The notes beneath the pieces are model-generated. The model searched no databases. It was not told the DNA's origin and was given only the letters and a program-made list of their open reading frames with translations. The position numbers were made by a program, and so were the translations under genes. Shown here in pieces: positions 7,653 to 17,195 of a stretch of 64,000 nt of DNA (position 1 is the first letter of the stretch; each line of letters opens with the position of its first letter). The DNA is from Bin55 sp965205965 (lineage in GTDB: Bacteria; Pseudomonadota; Gammaproteobacteria; Pseudomonadales; Azotimanducaceae), in the NCBI GenBank assembly GCA_965205965.1, contig CBDBHT010000008.1:372001-436000 (forward strand). The letters run 5' to 3'.

Positions 7653-8194
7653 ATGGCTAAATTTCACTATGCCCCTGATTTTACTCTCTGCTACTTTGTA
7701 GATGGCGATAGAGTGCTATGGGTCATAGACAAGGAAACGGAGAGCTTTGATAGAAGGATAGAAGAAAGGGAAGTAAAAACGTTGCGAGACCTTCACAGAA
7801 AACAACTATGACCCTAAAATGGTAGAGATCGTCGAGTGCTTTCTCCACCGGGAACTTGCTCTTTCCGTCATTCAGAAGCTTCCGATCGAGCACGCTGTTA
7901 CCCGATTGTTGAGAGTCGCTTCGACGAAGTGCAAAAGGATCCTGCTCCAAGACGGAGGATAGGAAGGTTAAACGATTTCAAGACTAGGTATTCATACAGT
8001 TCACCGACGTAGCTAACGACATGTGTGTCTTGAAGCCGGACGTACAGAAATTCAGTCACGGCCTGTGTGATTTCCGAAATTACATGCATCCCTATCAACA
8101 AGTGGTTTTTCGCTTCTCACTTGACGAAGACACTGCGAAAGTACGTTTTCAGGTGCTGAAGGCAGTATTCTCTAGTGTGACGGAAGAACGCTGA
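7653..8194 (+). pseudogene. Decayed first gene of the nuclease-helicase operon
   Basis: Coding-like pieces lie in different frames. From ATG 7653 a 52-aa frame runs MAKFHYAPDFTLCYFVDGDR to DLHRKQL. A second frame reads ENNYDPKMVEIVECFLHREL and KLPIEHAVTRLLR. The last runs from near 8020 to the stop at 8192-8194 with LCDFRNYMHPYQQVVFRFSL. The block DFRNYMHP resembles conserved ends of small proteins encoded upstream of defence helicases. The final stop overlaps the next ATG by one base, so the gene was once coupled to the nuclease gene. I cannot name the family. Confidence 0.55.
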
Positions 8195-8991
8195 TGACCG
8201 TCGCAGTTGGCAAAGTAATATACAGTCTTGGTGGCATCCCGTGTTCTGGATCTGGCGTGCAATGGTCAAGTGAGGAGTTGGATATTGCAATTAATGGCCC
8301 GGTTGCAGCTGTGCTGTTCGACGAGGCAGGAAAAGCAAATATCGAAGATATCCTTATGGGCTTGGCTGATACGAGCTTTGCCCAGGAGGGTCTGCGGCAG
8401 ATCTTGCAGGTTCCTGATAAGTTTGAGGACTGGCGCGTGGGTGAGGCGATCGCCGAGACATATTTGACGGACCATCGTTCGTGCTATTTCCCATGGCCGG
8501 ATGGACGGGATGAAAGAAAGAGTGGATCAAGCTTGCCGGGTGCCGATCTCGTCGGTTTCGGAATCGACGGTGATGGGGATTGCCTTGCCTTCGGCGAGAT
8601 AAAGACGTCGAGTGATCTCAGTCATCCGCCAAGGGTAATGTACGGTCGCACGGGATTAAAGAAGCAACTGGAGGACTTGCGAGACAGCAAACCTACCCGG
8701 GACACCCTATTGAAATATCTTGGTCATCGGGCAAGGGGTGCGGTATGGCAAAAGCGATTTGAGAACGCGGGCAGAAGGTATCTGCAGAACAGGTCTGATG
8801 TACAACTCTACGGATTTCTTGTGCGTGATGTGCAAGCGCATCAGGATGACCTCAGAGCGCGCGTCACTGCACTCACGATAGATTGTCCGCAAGGAACGCA
8901 AATCGAGCTTCTCGCGCTTTACCTGCCCCGCGACAGTATCGGTCGCATCGGACAAAACATCGTTTCAAGACGAGCGGGCACAGCATCATGA
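8194..8991 (+). CDS. Putative PD-(D/E)xK nuclease, HamA-like
   Basis: A 265-aa protein. The block GADLVGFGIDGDGDCLAFGE followed by IKTSS fits a PD-(D/E)xK nuclease core (Asp in GADL, then Glu-x-Lys). The ATG overlaps the end of the upstream decayed gene and its stop overlaps the helicase ATG at 8988 as ATGA, so the two are tightly coupled. A small nuclease next to a large SF2 helicase is the layout of Hachiman (HamA of DUF1837 plus HamB). I assign it to that type by layout and the nuclease motif, not by a confirmed DUF1837 match. It could also belong to an AbpAB-type pair. Confidence 0.6.
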   Translation: MTVAVGKVIYSLGGIPCSGSGVQWSSEELDIAINGPVAAVLFDEAGKANIEDILMGLADTSFAQEGLRQILQVPDKFEDWRVGEAIAETYLTDHRSCYFPWPDGRDERKSGSSLPGADLVGFGIDGDGDCLAFGEIKTSSDLSHPPRVMYGRTGLKKQLEDLRDSKPTRDTLLKYLGHRARGAVWQKRFENAGRRYLQNRSDVQLYGFLVRDVQAHQDDLRARVTALTIDCPQGTQIELLALYLPRDSIGRIGQNIVSRRAGTAS

Positions 8992-11900
8992 GCCTGTCTA
9001 GTGAAGCATTTGAAAAGCTCAACGACTACTGGACGGTTGCAGCGATAGGAACGGAAGAGTTGGAACGTGTTGCCAATCTAGTTAACGAAAGGCTAGCTCA
9101 ACGAGCTGTTGGCAAGCAGATCAGCTTTTCTTTTGCGGAGAACCCGGACGACAAACAGGTTCTGGAACGTCTGGAACGGGTAGCACTTTGTTTCGAATTG
9201 GCTGCCATTGAGGGCCTAGATGAGCTAAGTCGCCCGGCGGGGGAGAATGCGCTTCTTCGCAACCAAGCGGTCGCGGCGTCGTTTCGAGCGTTTGATATAC
9301 GGCGTCTTCAGCCAGTGCCGATGGAAGACCACGAGCGTATGTTGTTTGTACTACAGCTCTCGGCGGTCGCTTATTGCGGTGACCGCTGGTCCGATCTGCG
9401 ACGTTGGTATGGAGAGCAAGAAGCAGCTGTGAAGGTACCTAGCGTCGCGGACGTAACATGGGACCGTAGGCTCCTGTACAGGCTATTCGACTGCTGGATC
9501 CGTCTGTTCCGCAAGAGGGGTTGGGATGACTTGGACCGCATCCGGGAGATTGTCGCAGGATTGCGCAACGATCAGAAAAGTCATGAAGAACAGTGTTTCC
9601 AGAATGGATCGGGGGCGGTTGGCCGAACAGTCGCTTTTCGGTTGGCGGCTCTTTACCACTGGGTCAGGGGCACTGAAATCTTGGCGGATTACATGCTCCA
9701 AGGCCAGCCTGGGGAACCCTTTGGCACTTTGGACAAGCATTTCGAGGCGGGAATAAAGGCCGCGGCCGCTTCAGGAGATGCACAGCACGAAATGGTTCTG
9801 CGATGGCTCCACGCGACAGCGCGCATCATGGTTACCAATTCCCTTTGGTGGGTCACGCGGACGATAAACTCCAGAACGTCGGAATTCGTACATTCTCTGA
9901 CGCACCGCGAGCATCATCCGATGTTTGAGCTTCTGCCACCGCAGCGTGCTGCGCTACTCGAACAGGGACTTCTCGATCAAGCAAAGACCGCTATCGTGGT
10001 TGATATGCCGACTTCAGGCGGAAAGACGCTCTTGGCTCAGTTCCGGATACTTCAGGCACTGAATCAGTTTCGTCAGGAACAAGGTTGGGTCGTTTATGTG
10101 ACCCCAACCCGAGCGTTGTCTGCTCAGATCACGAGGCGACTCAGGACTGATTTTGGGCCGATTGGACTTCGTGTTGAGCAGTTAACGGCAGCCGTCGAGG
10201 TTGATGCGTTTGAGGAAGATCTTCTGGCCGATCATCACCAGCCCTTCGATATCCTCGTGGCAACGCCGGAAAAGCTATCTTTGGTTATCCGAAACAAGAA
10301 GGTGGACCGTCCTCTCGCTCTTGTTGTGATGGATGAAGCACACAATCTGGAAGCAGAGGGTCGGGGTATGCGGATTGAACTTCTACTCGCAACCGTCAAA
10401 CGGGACTGCCCGCAGGCAAACTTTCTCCTGTTGATACCCTACGCCGAAGAATCGGAGTCGGTCGCACGCTGGTTGGCGCAGGATATCGACGCCGGGCTTG
10501 CGATCAACCTAGGTACTGCACCATGGAAGCCCAACGAACGTATTATCGGCTTGTACAGGGCGGTTGCCGATGACAGTGAACGTGGCGGCTGGCATCTGAA
10601 GTTTGAAACGCTTACCGCGACCAAAAAGGCTATGCCGTTGCACGGTATACACCGTGTTGGGGGCGTGAAACCGATTGATGTGCCAAAGAGCGAGGTACTC
10701 ACAAAGGGTGAGCAAAAGGGGCTGTGGCTTCAGACGGCGGCGATGGGTGTAGTGATGTCGGCTCGGGGCACGAGCGTTGCCGTCGCCAACCGCATTCAAT
10801 CTGTCTGGAAAATGGCCGGAGAAGCTGCACGTAGCCTACCGGAATTTGACGCTGTGCCAAGAGATATCAGGCTGGTACAGGACTTTCTACGCACTGAGAT
10901 TAGCAAAGATTTCAAACTTATCGGAATGCTTGAGAAGGGTGTGGGTGTGCATCATGCTGGGCTTTCCGACGACGTGCGGGCGTTGATGGAATGGCTCGCG
11001 GAGACGGGCAGTTTGCGAATGCTATGTGCGACGTCAACCATTGCACAAGGGATCAATTTTCCTGTGTCCTCTGTGTTTCTGTCGTCGCGGTTTGTGCCTC
11101 AGGAGGGAAGCTCTATGGAAATGAGACCGAGGGAGTTTTGGAACCTCGCTGGCCGTGCGGGGCGTATTGGTCACGACAGTGTCGGTGTTGTCGGGCTGTC
11201 GGAGGGTAAGGACCGCGAAGCTCTGACTGAGTTCGTGAGTCGAAATACTGGTGCACTAGTCTCCCGCCTAGTCGTGTTACTGGACGAGCTGGCGTCTCAG
11301 GGGGAGTTGGCAAATTTGTCGAATGTGCTCTGGAAAGATCAATGGGAGGACTTCCGCTGTTACATCGCCCATCTTTGGGCGGAAAAGAAGAACCTAGAGG
11401 CGGTACTCGCGGACTCGGAACAGCTTTTGCGACAGACCTACGGATACACGTCGATGCGGAATGATCCAGCCCAAGGACAGAAAGCGAGTGCACTTCTTGA
11501 TGCAACGCACAGCTACGCTCGCAGCCTCGCCGATATGCCCGATGGCACCGCTGAGCTTGCTGATTCAACAGGATTCTCACCCGAAGGTGTTAAGGCGGCA
11601 ATCGGCGGGCTTCGCAACTTAGAAACTACACTTACGTCTGCAGACTGGACATCAGACAGTCTTTTTGGTGGTAACGGCAAGATGGCAGACTTGTTCAGCG
11701 TTATGCTCAAGGTTCCGCAGTTGAAGAAGGATCTCGAGAAAATAAGCGGTTCCGGCTTTGACCGGTCCCGGATCTCAGAGATCACTCGCGATTGGGTGAA
11801 TGGTAAGGGAATCGATCATATTGCGAAAGAATACTTCAGGCGTGATGGGGACGATGAAGCGGACACCGGTGCCCTGACGGACGCCTGCAGAGCGATCTAT

Positions 11901-12275
11901 CGTACCATCGTTAACAGCGGAACATGGGGCGTTTCGGCCTTGAGCCGCGTGTCTGATATTAACTTCGAGGACCTTTCAGAAACTGAAAAACGTAGGATTA
12001 ACGTACTCCCGGCCATGATTTATCACGGCGTGCGTAGCGAAGATGCGGTGTTGATGCGGATGAATTCAGCACCACGCAGTGCTGCCGAGGCCTTAGGAAG
12101 ACTGTATCGGAACGTCGCCGGTGAGGACGAGGGGCGGTACTCGGTGAGTAAGGCGCGGCAATTTTTGAAGGAACGTGATGTTCATGATTGGCAGGACGTG
12201 CGACCCGAGGGTGCACCATTGTCTGGACCTGGGTACAAACGCGTTTGGGAAATTCTTTCTGGAGAAACGAGCTGA
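8988..12275 (+). CDS. Large SF2 DEAD/DEAH helicase, HamB-like
   Basis: A 1095-aa protein from ATG 8988 (MSLSSEAFEKLNDYW); an upstream in-frame ATG at 8883 lies inside the nuclease gene. After a helical N-terminal region (about residues 1-315) comes the helicase core: LLPPQRAALLEQG, the Walker A DMPTSGGKTLLAQF near residue 345, YVTPTRALSAQI, LVATPEKLSLV, and the DEAH box VVMDEAHNLE. The second RecA domain shows GVGVHHAGLSDDVRALMEWL, TSTIAQGINFP and NLAGRAGRIGHD, all Ski2-like. It should translocate on nucleic acid and work with the coupled nuclease in anti-phage defence, by analogy with Hachiman. The gene appears intact. Confidence 0.85.
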   Translation: MSLSSEAFEKLNDYWTVAAIGTEELERVANLVNERLAQRAVGKQISFSFAENPDDKQVLERLERVALCFELAAIEGLDELSRPAGENALLRNQAVAASFRAFDIRRLQPVPMEDHERMLFVLQLSAVAYCGDRWSDLRRWYGEQEAAVKVPSVADVTWDRRLLYRLFDCWIRLFRKRGWDDLDRIREIVAGLRNDQKSHEEQCFQNGSGAVGRTVAFRLAALYHWVRGTEILADYMLQGQPGEPFGTLDKHFEAGIKAAAASGDAQHEMVLRWLHATARIMVTNSLWWVTRTINSRTSEFVHSLTHREHHPMFELLPPQRAALLEQGLLDQAKTAIVVDMPTSGGKTLLAQFRILQALNQFRQEQGWVVYVTPTRALSAQITRRLRTDFGPIGLRVEQLTAAVEVDAFEEDLLADHHQPFDILVATPEKLSLVIRNKKVDRPLALVVMDEAHNLEAEGRGMRIELLLATVKRDCPQANFLLLIPYAEESESVARWLAQDIDAGLAINLGTAPWKPNERIIGLYRAVADDSERGGWHLKFETLTATKKAMPLHGIHRVGGVKPIDVPKSEVLTKGEQKGLWLQTAAMGVVMSARGTSVAVANRIQSVWKMAGEAARSLPEFDAVPRDIRLVQDFLRTEISKDFKLIGMLEKGVGVHHAGLSDDVRALMEWLAETGSLRMLCATSTIAQGINFPVSSVFLSSRFVPQEGSSMEMRPREFWNLAGRAGRIGHDSVGVVGLSEGKDREALTEFVSRNTGALVSRLVVLLDELASQGELANLSNVLWKDQWEDFRCYIAHLWAEKKNLEAVLADSEQLLRQTYGYTSMRNDPAQGQKASALLDATHSYARSLADMPDGTAELADSTGFSPEGVKAAIGGLRNLETTLTSADWTSDSLFGGNGKMADLFSVMLKVPQLKKDLEKISGSGFDRSRISEITRDWVNGKGIDHIAKEYFRRDGDDEADTGALTDACRAIYRTIVNSGTWGVSALSRVSDINFEDLSETEKRRINVLPAMIYHGVRSEDAVLMRMNSAPRSAAEALGRLYRNVAGEDEGRYSVSKARQFLKERDVHDWQDVRPEGAPLSGPGYKRVWEILSGETS

Positions 12276-12489
12276 TAGTTAGTGTCTGAGGGGAAACTTC
12301 ATTTTACGATGGCTTTAAGCCATTCGATGATCTCCGCCTCACGGAGGATCATGTCCATTGTAGGTATCTACGGCGTATGATCTGGCCGCAGGAGGCCAGC
12401 AAGTGCCGATAACGTCTTCGGGCTCGATGTCAGGGCATACCGGCTCCGTCCCGAGGGGCTAAAGGGCGGATATTGGGGGACGGCAGCTA
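12276..12489. other. Solo ISNCY-type terminus and unassigned spacer
   Basis: Directly after the helicase stop, TAGTTA (12276-12281) is followed by GTGTCTGAGGGGAAAC, which matches the end of the ISNCY-like element at 32874-34683 including its flanking hexamer. No partner end or transposase is nearby, so it looks like a leftover terminus. An imperfect hairpin (ATGATCTCCG / CGGAGGATCAT) follows near 12326-12355; it lacks a T-tract and is not called a terminator. Confidence 0.45.
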
Positions 12490-12780
12490 GCCCGGATATT
12501 GCACGAGTGGTGCGAAACGAGTTTACCCTTCAGGTTTGGAGCGGTAACTGGGATTTCAATGTCTGTATTTCGCCTGGAATCCGTGGTTCCGGCACGTTTT
12601 TGCGGATGCTGGGCATACCTCCCCTTACCCCCGTTGTTGATCAACGTGCCGGGGCAGCACTCGGCGAGGGTCAGGAGGTGTCCAGATGTGCAACGACCGT
12701 ACGGAACAGTTCCTGATGCGGGCAGGTGCTACTGAGTAGGATACGGATACGGCGGGTATTGCGTAGCACGACCGCTAAAC
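12490..12780. repeat. Inverted repeat arm A (end of IS1380-type relic)
   Basis: This stretch, from CCCGGATATTGCACGAG through the end of the transposase relic, is a diverged inverted copy of 15020-15310. The CCCGGATATTGC terminus recurs in the short element at 26362-26603, so it is likely an IS1380-type terminal repeat. The two arms face each other across 2.2 kb. Confidence 0.65.
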
Positions 12781-13138
12781 TCCGGATCCCGAACGCCAAA
12801 CCATTCGCCAAACCGTGATCAATATTGGAAGGCTCGCTGGATTCCAGCCTTCCAAAAGACAGCCCCTGCCCGGAAACATCAAACTCTGGCAGGGATACGT
12901 GCTGCTCAAACCCGCTGTGCGGGTCTACCTCCTCATGAAACAGAAGGAATGAATTCACATCGTTATGTATGTCCAATTGCAAGACCAGGTGCTCGTTGCG
13001 AGCCAGACCGAGCACGTAGTCCACATCGTGGTCCTCGCACCAGCGCATGACCGACTCTCGGCAAAATCCGGCATCGCCCCGAACCACCACGCGCACCTGG
13101 GGCCAGCGTTGGCGAAGGCGACCGACGATCCGGGCCAA
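12671..13138 (-). pseudogene. IS1380-family transposase remnant
   Basis: A 155-aa piece of an IS1380-family DDE transposase. It retains RWPQVRVVVRGDAGFCRESV (the Asp of the catalytic core) and ENVDYVLGLARN-like text (HDVDYVLGLARNEHLV), then jumps to the family C-terminus NTRRIRILLSSTCPHQELF. The N-terminal third is missing: at 13139 the frame meets an AT-rich stretch. The middle is also rearranged, so the copy cannot be active. Confidence 0.75.
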
Positions 13139-13486
13139 CCCAGTTATTTATTATATCATATAATTTCCAATAGAGCAAACTTCTGGCGTTTATTTCAAGT
13201 CAATAGAAGTTCCCAACTATCAACGTTCGTACCAGCACGTTCACAAGAGCTGGCAGCCATATTCCAGCATGGCAGCACTGCCCATCCGGCTGACGGCACA
13301 GGCAGGTAAGAACCGTGCCGGAGACCCACTTGATCGCTCATATCCCAATCTTCAGGGGACTCGGACAGAAGCTTGAGCACCAGCCTGGACGACACGCTAT
13401 CACAACGCATCGGACCCCAGCACCCTTCGCCTTGCCGGTTTAACTGTCGTGGCGGGTGCTTTCCATTCCGCATCCGATGGTCTGAT

Positions 13487-13790
13487 CTATCCGCCCAAGG
13501 CCGGCAGCAGATAGTCCAGTACTTTCAAGATTGCCACGATCAAACCAATGGCCCACCAAAGTTTGTTGGTAACCCTTGCTTCTGACAACTTAACCGCCAT
13601 TTCCAGTCGCCCAATTTCGGCCTTGGTCGAGGTTTCCAAGTGTGCAATGGAGGCTTCCAGCCGCTCAATATCACTCTTGGTTGCAGCATCACCGTGTGCT
13701 ACACCAATAGTATCCACAATAGCATTCGCCACTTTGCTATCGCCATCCGGCTTCTTCAAGTTTTCGGATGGCGGCGGCTGTATCGATCAT
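13487..13790 (-). pseudogene. Coiled-coil membrane-anchored protein (DUF1640-like), frameshifted
   Basis: Starting at ATG 13790 the product begins MIDTAAAIRKLEEAG; after a small indel near 13740 the frame continues GDSKVANAIVDTIGVAHGDA and ATKSDIERLEASIAHLE. A coiled coil follows, then one C-terminal membrane segment (NKLWWAIGLIVAILKVLDYL). This order (N-terminal helix, DTI/ATK block, coiled coil, terminal anchor) matches DUF1640/CCDC90-like small bacterial proteins. It has no visible link to the flanking insertion sequences. Confidence 0.65.
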
Positions 13791-14472
13791 GTAAAGCATT
13801 ATGACTATTTTATATCCGACAAAGACCCGGAATCAAGGCATGGCTCCGTTCACTTGGTGTCTGTGAAACGATGGTCCTACCCATTTATTACATGTTGTGC
13901 AGGTGCTATGTAGCGACAGCCCCATGCCCGGTCAGGCAGTGATGTGATGCGTGGGGACGGATACTCTCATGGTCGACGACTAAATCGAAACGTGCACTCA
14001 TGAAAATACTCCAGAAAATATTCATTGGAAATGCCAAGAGCAACCAGGCTGTTTATCGTATTCGAACATCGCGTCGTCAGAAAACAGGATTCCGGCGGAA
14101 GATTCTTATAGACCACCATGGAATTAGACCATTGATCATTCAACATTCTTCAATCTTTAAACCGGTATACTTTATATGGGTTTAGAACAGTACTGACCCT
14201 TGGGTTTTATAACACTGTTATAAAAATCGGCGGCACCCGTTCGGCGATCAGGGGCCGTCTACACTAAGCTCCAGCAAAGGAATGCATTCTCAGAGCGTTG
14301 CGCAACAACCCGCTCCAGAGCTCGGTTCCCCGTCAACAGCGGCGGGCGGCAGACGCCCAATATCGAACTCAACTACTAGCCCGCAAATCTCACCAAAAAC
14401 TGTCATGGGGCTTCGATTTGTCGGATAGTACAATGAATTCAGTCACTTATACAAGATCGACAAGGAGGTCCC
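13791..14472. other. Spacer without recognisable gene
   Basis: About 680 bases between the coiled-coil remnant and the IS1380 fragment. A 61-aa frame at 14000-14185 has no family features and I do not call it. No repeats stand out. Confidence 0.5.
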
Positions 14473-15130
14473 ATGAGTACACGGTGTACACCCACGCCAC
14501 TCGAATTTCACGCCTTCGGTCGCCGTCAAGTCGTAGATCGGTTCGACGCGGGCCGGCTCACCTTCGATGGTGGCGCCATCTTGCTGCGCGAGCTGGATCG
14601 CCGGCTGGGGCCGATGCGGCGAGTTGCGGGCCGCTTCACCGATGATCGCGATCCCGACAAGGTCGAGCACTCGGTGTTGGAACTAGCAATTCCCCGTGAG
14701 CAAATGTCCGAATACTGGCAAAGTGTTGAAGAGATTGGTGAGCATATCTTTGATTTGATTTAATTTTTCCACTCAAATTTGGTGACGTACCTCAATGGAT
14801 ACAGCACGGAAGACGACTAAAGTCCGCGAAAATCGCGTGCCGAAAATAACCGAAAATCTTATTTAAACAAATAGTTAAAAACTCGTGGGAAATTGCTGGG
14901 GTAACGGGGGTATTCTGCTGCTGTCGGCTTTGGCATATACCTTTTGATCGAGGGGTTACGCCGCCTTGGCACTGAAGCGCACAGCACTCGCCACAGCCAA
15001 TCCACCTGACTTTGCTGCGGATCGGAGCGGTCGTGCTACGCAATACCCGCCGTATCCGCATCCTACTCAGTAGCACCTGCCCGCATCAGGAACTGTTCCG
15101 TATGATCGTCGCTCACTTGGACACTTCCTG
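14473..15130 (+). pseudogene. IS1380-family transposase relic, interior replaced
   Basis: The frame from ATG 14473 begins MSTRCTPTPLEFHAFGRRQV and has DAGRLTFDGGAILLRELDRR, the N-terminus of IS1380 transposases. After about residue 72 it enters unrelated sequence (14690-14905) that recurs at 54685-54905. IS1380 C-terminal text resumes at about 14920 and runs through LRNTRRIRILLSSTCPHQEL to about 15130. The catalytic core is therefore lost. An intact copy would be about 440 aa. Confidence 0.75.
14690..14905 (+). repeat. Dispersed 215-bp repeat, copy 1
   Basis: Starts near GTGAGCAAATGTCCGAATAC, includes ATACAGCACGGAA in the middle, and ends near GGGAAATTGCTGGG. It aligns over its whole length with 54685-54905 but with many substitutions. 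It interrupts the IS1380 relic. I do not recognise the parent element. Confidence 0.6.
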
Positions 15131-15310
15131 ACCCTCGCCGAGTGCTGCCCCGGCATGTGGATCAACAACGGGGGTAAGGGAGAGGTGCGCCCAGCATCCG
15201 CAAAAACGTGCCGGAACCACAGATTCCGGGCGAAACACAGGCATTGAACCTCCGGTTACCGCTCCAAACTGAAGGGTAGACTCATTTCGCACCACTCGCG
15301 CAATATCCGG
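15020..15310. repeat. Inverted repeat arm B (end of IS1380-type relic)
   Basis: A diverged reverse-complement match to 12490-12780. It covers the transposase C-terminus, the stop and the terminal CCCGGATATTGCGCGAG (read on the minus strand near 15306). It marks the outer end of the plus-strand IS1380 relic. Confidence 0.65.
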
Positions 15311-15355
15311 GTTAGGCGTCTGAAACTCGGATCATCGCTATGCGCCGTTTAATGG

Positions 15356-15949
15356 CTACGGAAGGGGGCTCCGAAGGAGCTTTTTGTACGTGCGTTTGCG
15401 ATTCCGGTCGATCAGGGGCGGCAGAAAGGGCAATGAGTCTGTATAGTCTCTTGCGACTGTCAACTCGTTGCGGGGGAAGTCGTTGTACACCTCGATGATT
15501 TTGCGAGCGACGTCGGCCGGGAGCGGCTTTCGTCGCGAACGAAACTTGCTGACAAAACGTGATACGGGCGTGCTTCTGCGAACATCGTCGGCCATCTCGA
15601 TCAACACGGGAATATCCGAGCCTCCGGAATTGTTGATGAGAACTGGCGCGGACGCGTACGAAAACGGCATATCCACGGGTTGCCAAGTTGCCTCCGCAAA
15701 CAGGCCGTGATGTACCATCCTGACAGGTGGCGTCACATGGATGAGCCGAACTTCGGATCTTCCGCCTTGTGCGAATGCCAACCGGCTCCCGGCCAACTCG
15801 TCGACCTTGCGCGGGTTCATCAGATTCCGACGATGGCATTTCGTGCAACCGAAGCTTCCAAACTCCCAAAGGGGATCGGTTCGCATCTCCTGCGGATCGT
15901 TGCGATTCGGTTGCCGAAGCATCACGATGATGATACGCGGGGCACTCAT
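15356..15949 (-). CDS. Conserved protein paired with Nmad3
   Basis: A 197-aa protein of unknown function. Visible blocks are RTDPLWEFGSFGCTKCHRRN, with a CxxCH pair that could bind metal, then RLAFAQGGRSEVRLIHVTPP and MPFSYASAPVLINN. It starts 10 bases after the stop of the Nmad3 gene, so the two form an operon. Proteins with this WEFGSFG-C-x-x-CH signature tend to sit with nucleotide-modification-associated domains, from memory; that suggests a role in making or handling a modified base. There are no membrane segments or signal peptide. Confidence 0.7.
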   Translation of the reverse strand: MSAPRIIIVMLRQPNRNDPQEMRTDPLWEFGSFGCTKCHRRNLMNPRKVDELAGSRLAFAQGGRSEVRLIHVTPPVRMVHHGLFAEATWQPVDMPFSYASAPVLINNSGGSDIPVLIEMADDVRRSTPVSRFVSKFRSRRKPLPADVARKIIEVYNDFPRNELTVARDYTDSLPFLPPLIDRNRKRTYKKLLRSPLP

Positions 15950-15959
15950 GGCGTGCGGC

Positions 15960-16700
15960 TTACGGTGTGTCTCCCGAGATCAAGGTCAGAATGTGCTGAA
16001 GCCATATCGCAGCCTGCGCCGAACCGGCGATATCGGTGACGAACTCCTGTCCTCGTCCCACTACCTGAAGTGTGCCACTGGAGCCCCATCTCGCCGGATT
16101 GCTGTGATATGTGAGCCCAGTGTCGCGGAGCCAAGACGGAACCGCCCAGAGGCTCACCGGGCCTCCCGGAACCGACAGGCGCAATTCAGGTGCATTCGAA
16201 ACTGCGGTATTGCCAAGACCCGTGTAAATCGTGTTGTTGGCATTCCACTGCCCGACGGTATGTGGATGGCGGCGCGAAAAGCCGCGCGGTTGGCTTGATG
16301 GTGTCGGCGAAGCTCCGAGTTTGGTCACTTCCTCGACCTTGAGATAGCCGAAGATGCGGTGGTGGTGGTCGCGGCCTTTATATCCCGTGAAGAGGCCAAA
16401 GAACAGAAAGACACCTCCCACTCCGACCCCATTGTTAGCTAGATGGCTTTGAGCGCTACTGGTCTGACCGAATGCGCAACGGCCCCGCTCGAACATTGGA
16501 TCTTCGTGGCAGAGGTTAGTCGCGGTGAGCCGACCGCGGGTTGCGCGTTCGACAATCTCGCCAAGGCTGATATCGCCATAGGTTATTACGGACCGGTCTC
16601 GCGCCGGAATCGGAATGCTTTGGGGACGGCCGTCGATGATCGGCGAGGGTGCTCCGCCCGACGTGCTGTCGAATCCCTTTCGGCTGAATACGATTTTCAT
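15960..16700 (-). CDS. Nmad3-like (putative nucleotide modification associated domain 3)
   Basis: A 246-aa protein starting MKIVFSRKGFDSTSGGAPSP, the N-terminus typical of the Nmad3 family. Other matching blocks are DGRPQSIPIPARDRS, FGQTSSAQSHLANNGVGVGG followed by VFLFFGLF, and HHHRIFGYLKVEEV. Nmad domains were predicted from gene neighbourhoods to act in the production of hypermodified DNA bases; no activity is established for this one. The gene has its own promoter with a palindrome (16741-16767) and is followed by the 197-aa partner. The region directly upstream carries a MITE copy at 16830. Confidence 0.75.
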   Translation of the reverse strand: MKIVFSRKGFDSTSGGAPSPIIDGRPQSIPIPARDRSVITYGDISLGEIVERATRGRLTATNLCHEDPMFERGRCAFGQTSSAQSHLANNGVGVGGVFLFFGLFTGYKGRDHHHRIFGYLKVEEVTKLGASPTPSSQPRGFSRRHPHTVGQWNANNTIYTGLGNTAVSNAPELRLSVPGGPVSLWAVPSWLRDTGLTYHSNPARWGSSGTLQVVGRGQEFVTDIAGSAQAAIWLQHILTLISGDTP

Positions 16701-16740
16701 GGCTAGCCCGGATTTCTCATAACCAAGTCGAAAACAGGGA

Positions 16741-16767
16741 ATTATATCGAATTTTAGCTAAGCTAAA
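16741..16767 (-). promoter_or_regulatory. Candidate promoter and operator of the Nmad3 operon
   Basis: Read on the minus strand, a perfect TATAAT (16746-16741) lies about 40 bases before the Nmad3 ATG. In the spacer just upstream sits a perfect inverted repeat, TTTAGCT-A-AGCTAAA (16753-16767). No good -35 box is visible, so an activator or a repressor binding the palindrome is possible. Confidence 0.55.
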
Positions 16768-16829
16768 TCCGTAGAGAATACAGGTTGACGTTGATCAGTT
16801 TCGCCCCTTCAATCAACGGGACCGAAAAA

Positions 16830-16940
16830 CTGGACACCTCTATTTATGTTTTGACGAATCATGTAAATATAACTATATGATTTTTAATCATATACGGATT
16901 GCCTACTTCTCTTTACATCCAAGTAAACAGAAGTGTCCAG
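16830..16940. repeat. MITE-like element, copy 1
   Basis: A 111-bp element with inverted ends CTGGACACCTCTATTTAT and (reverse complement) CTGGACACTTCTGTTT. It shares TTTTGACGAATCATG and a central TATGATTTTTAATCATAT with copies at 31908 and 55030. A tail similar to the right half of copy 3 (TGTAGGTTAATAGAG) also occurs at 17039, so this locus may contain a rearranged second piece. Confidence 0.7.
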
Positions 16941-17195
16941 CCGCGATCTTGAGAGGCTATCTTTCCGCTCCTACTTAATCGCGAAAACTCATCTGGAAAA
17001 TCTGAACGAACAGCAAGTTTGGACCATACGGAATTGCTGTAGGTTAATAGAGATTTCCATCTATGTAACACGCTATTCTGAGATCATAATGTAGAATTCA
17101 AGGGTTGCGAGAACGACGGAACTACTACCGATGATTTCAGTCAACAGATTGTTTGGTGTATGGAGTAGCGTCTCAAACGTCATGGCAGGTCTATT

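Noticed and set aside
12300..12360. Hairpins after the helicase as transcription terminators
   Set aside because: No T-tract follows the stems, and the area carries an IS terminus, so they may be element-derived.
15312..16298. Long frames overlapping the Nmad3 operon in other frames
   Set aside because: They show no family text and mirror the codon pattern of the real genes on the minus strand.
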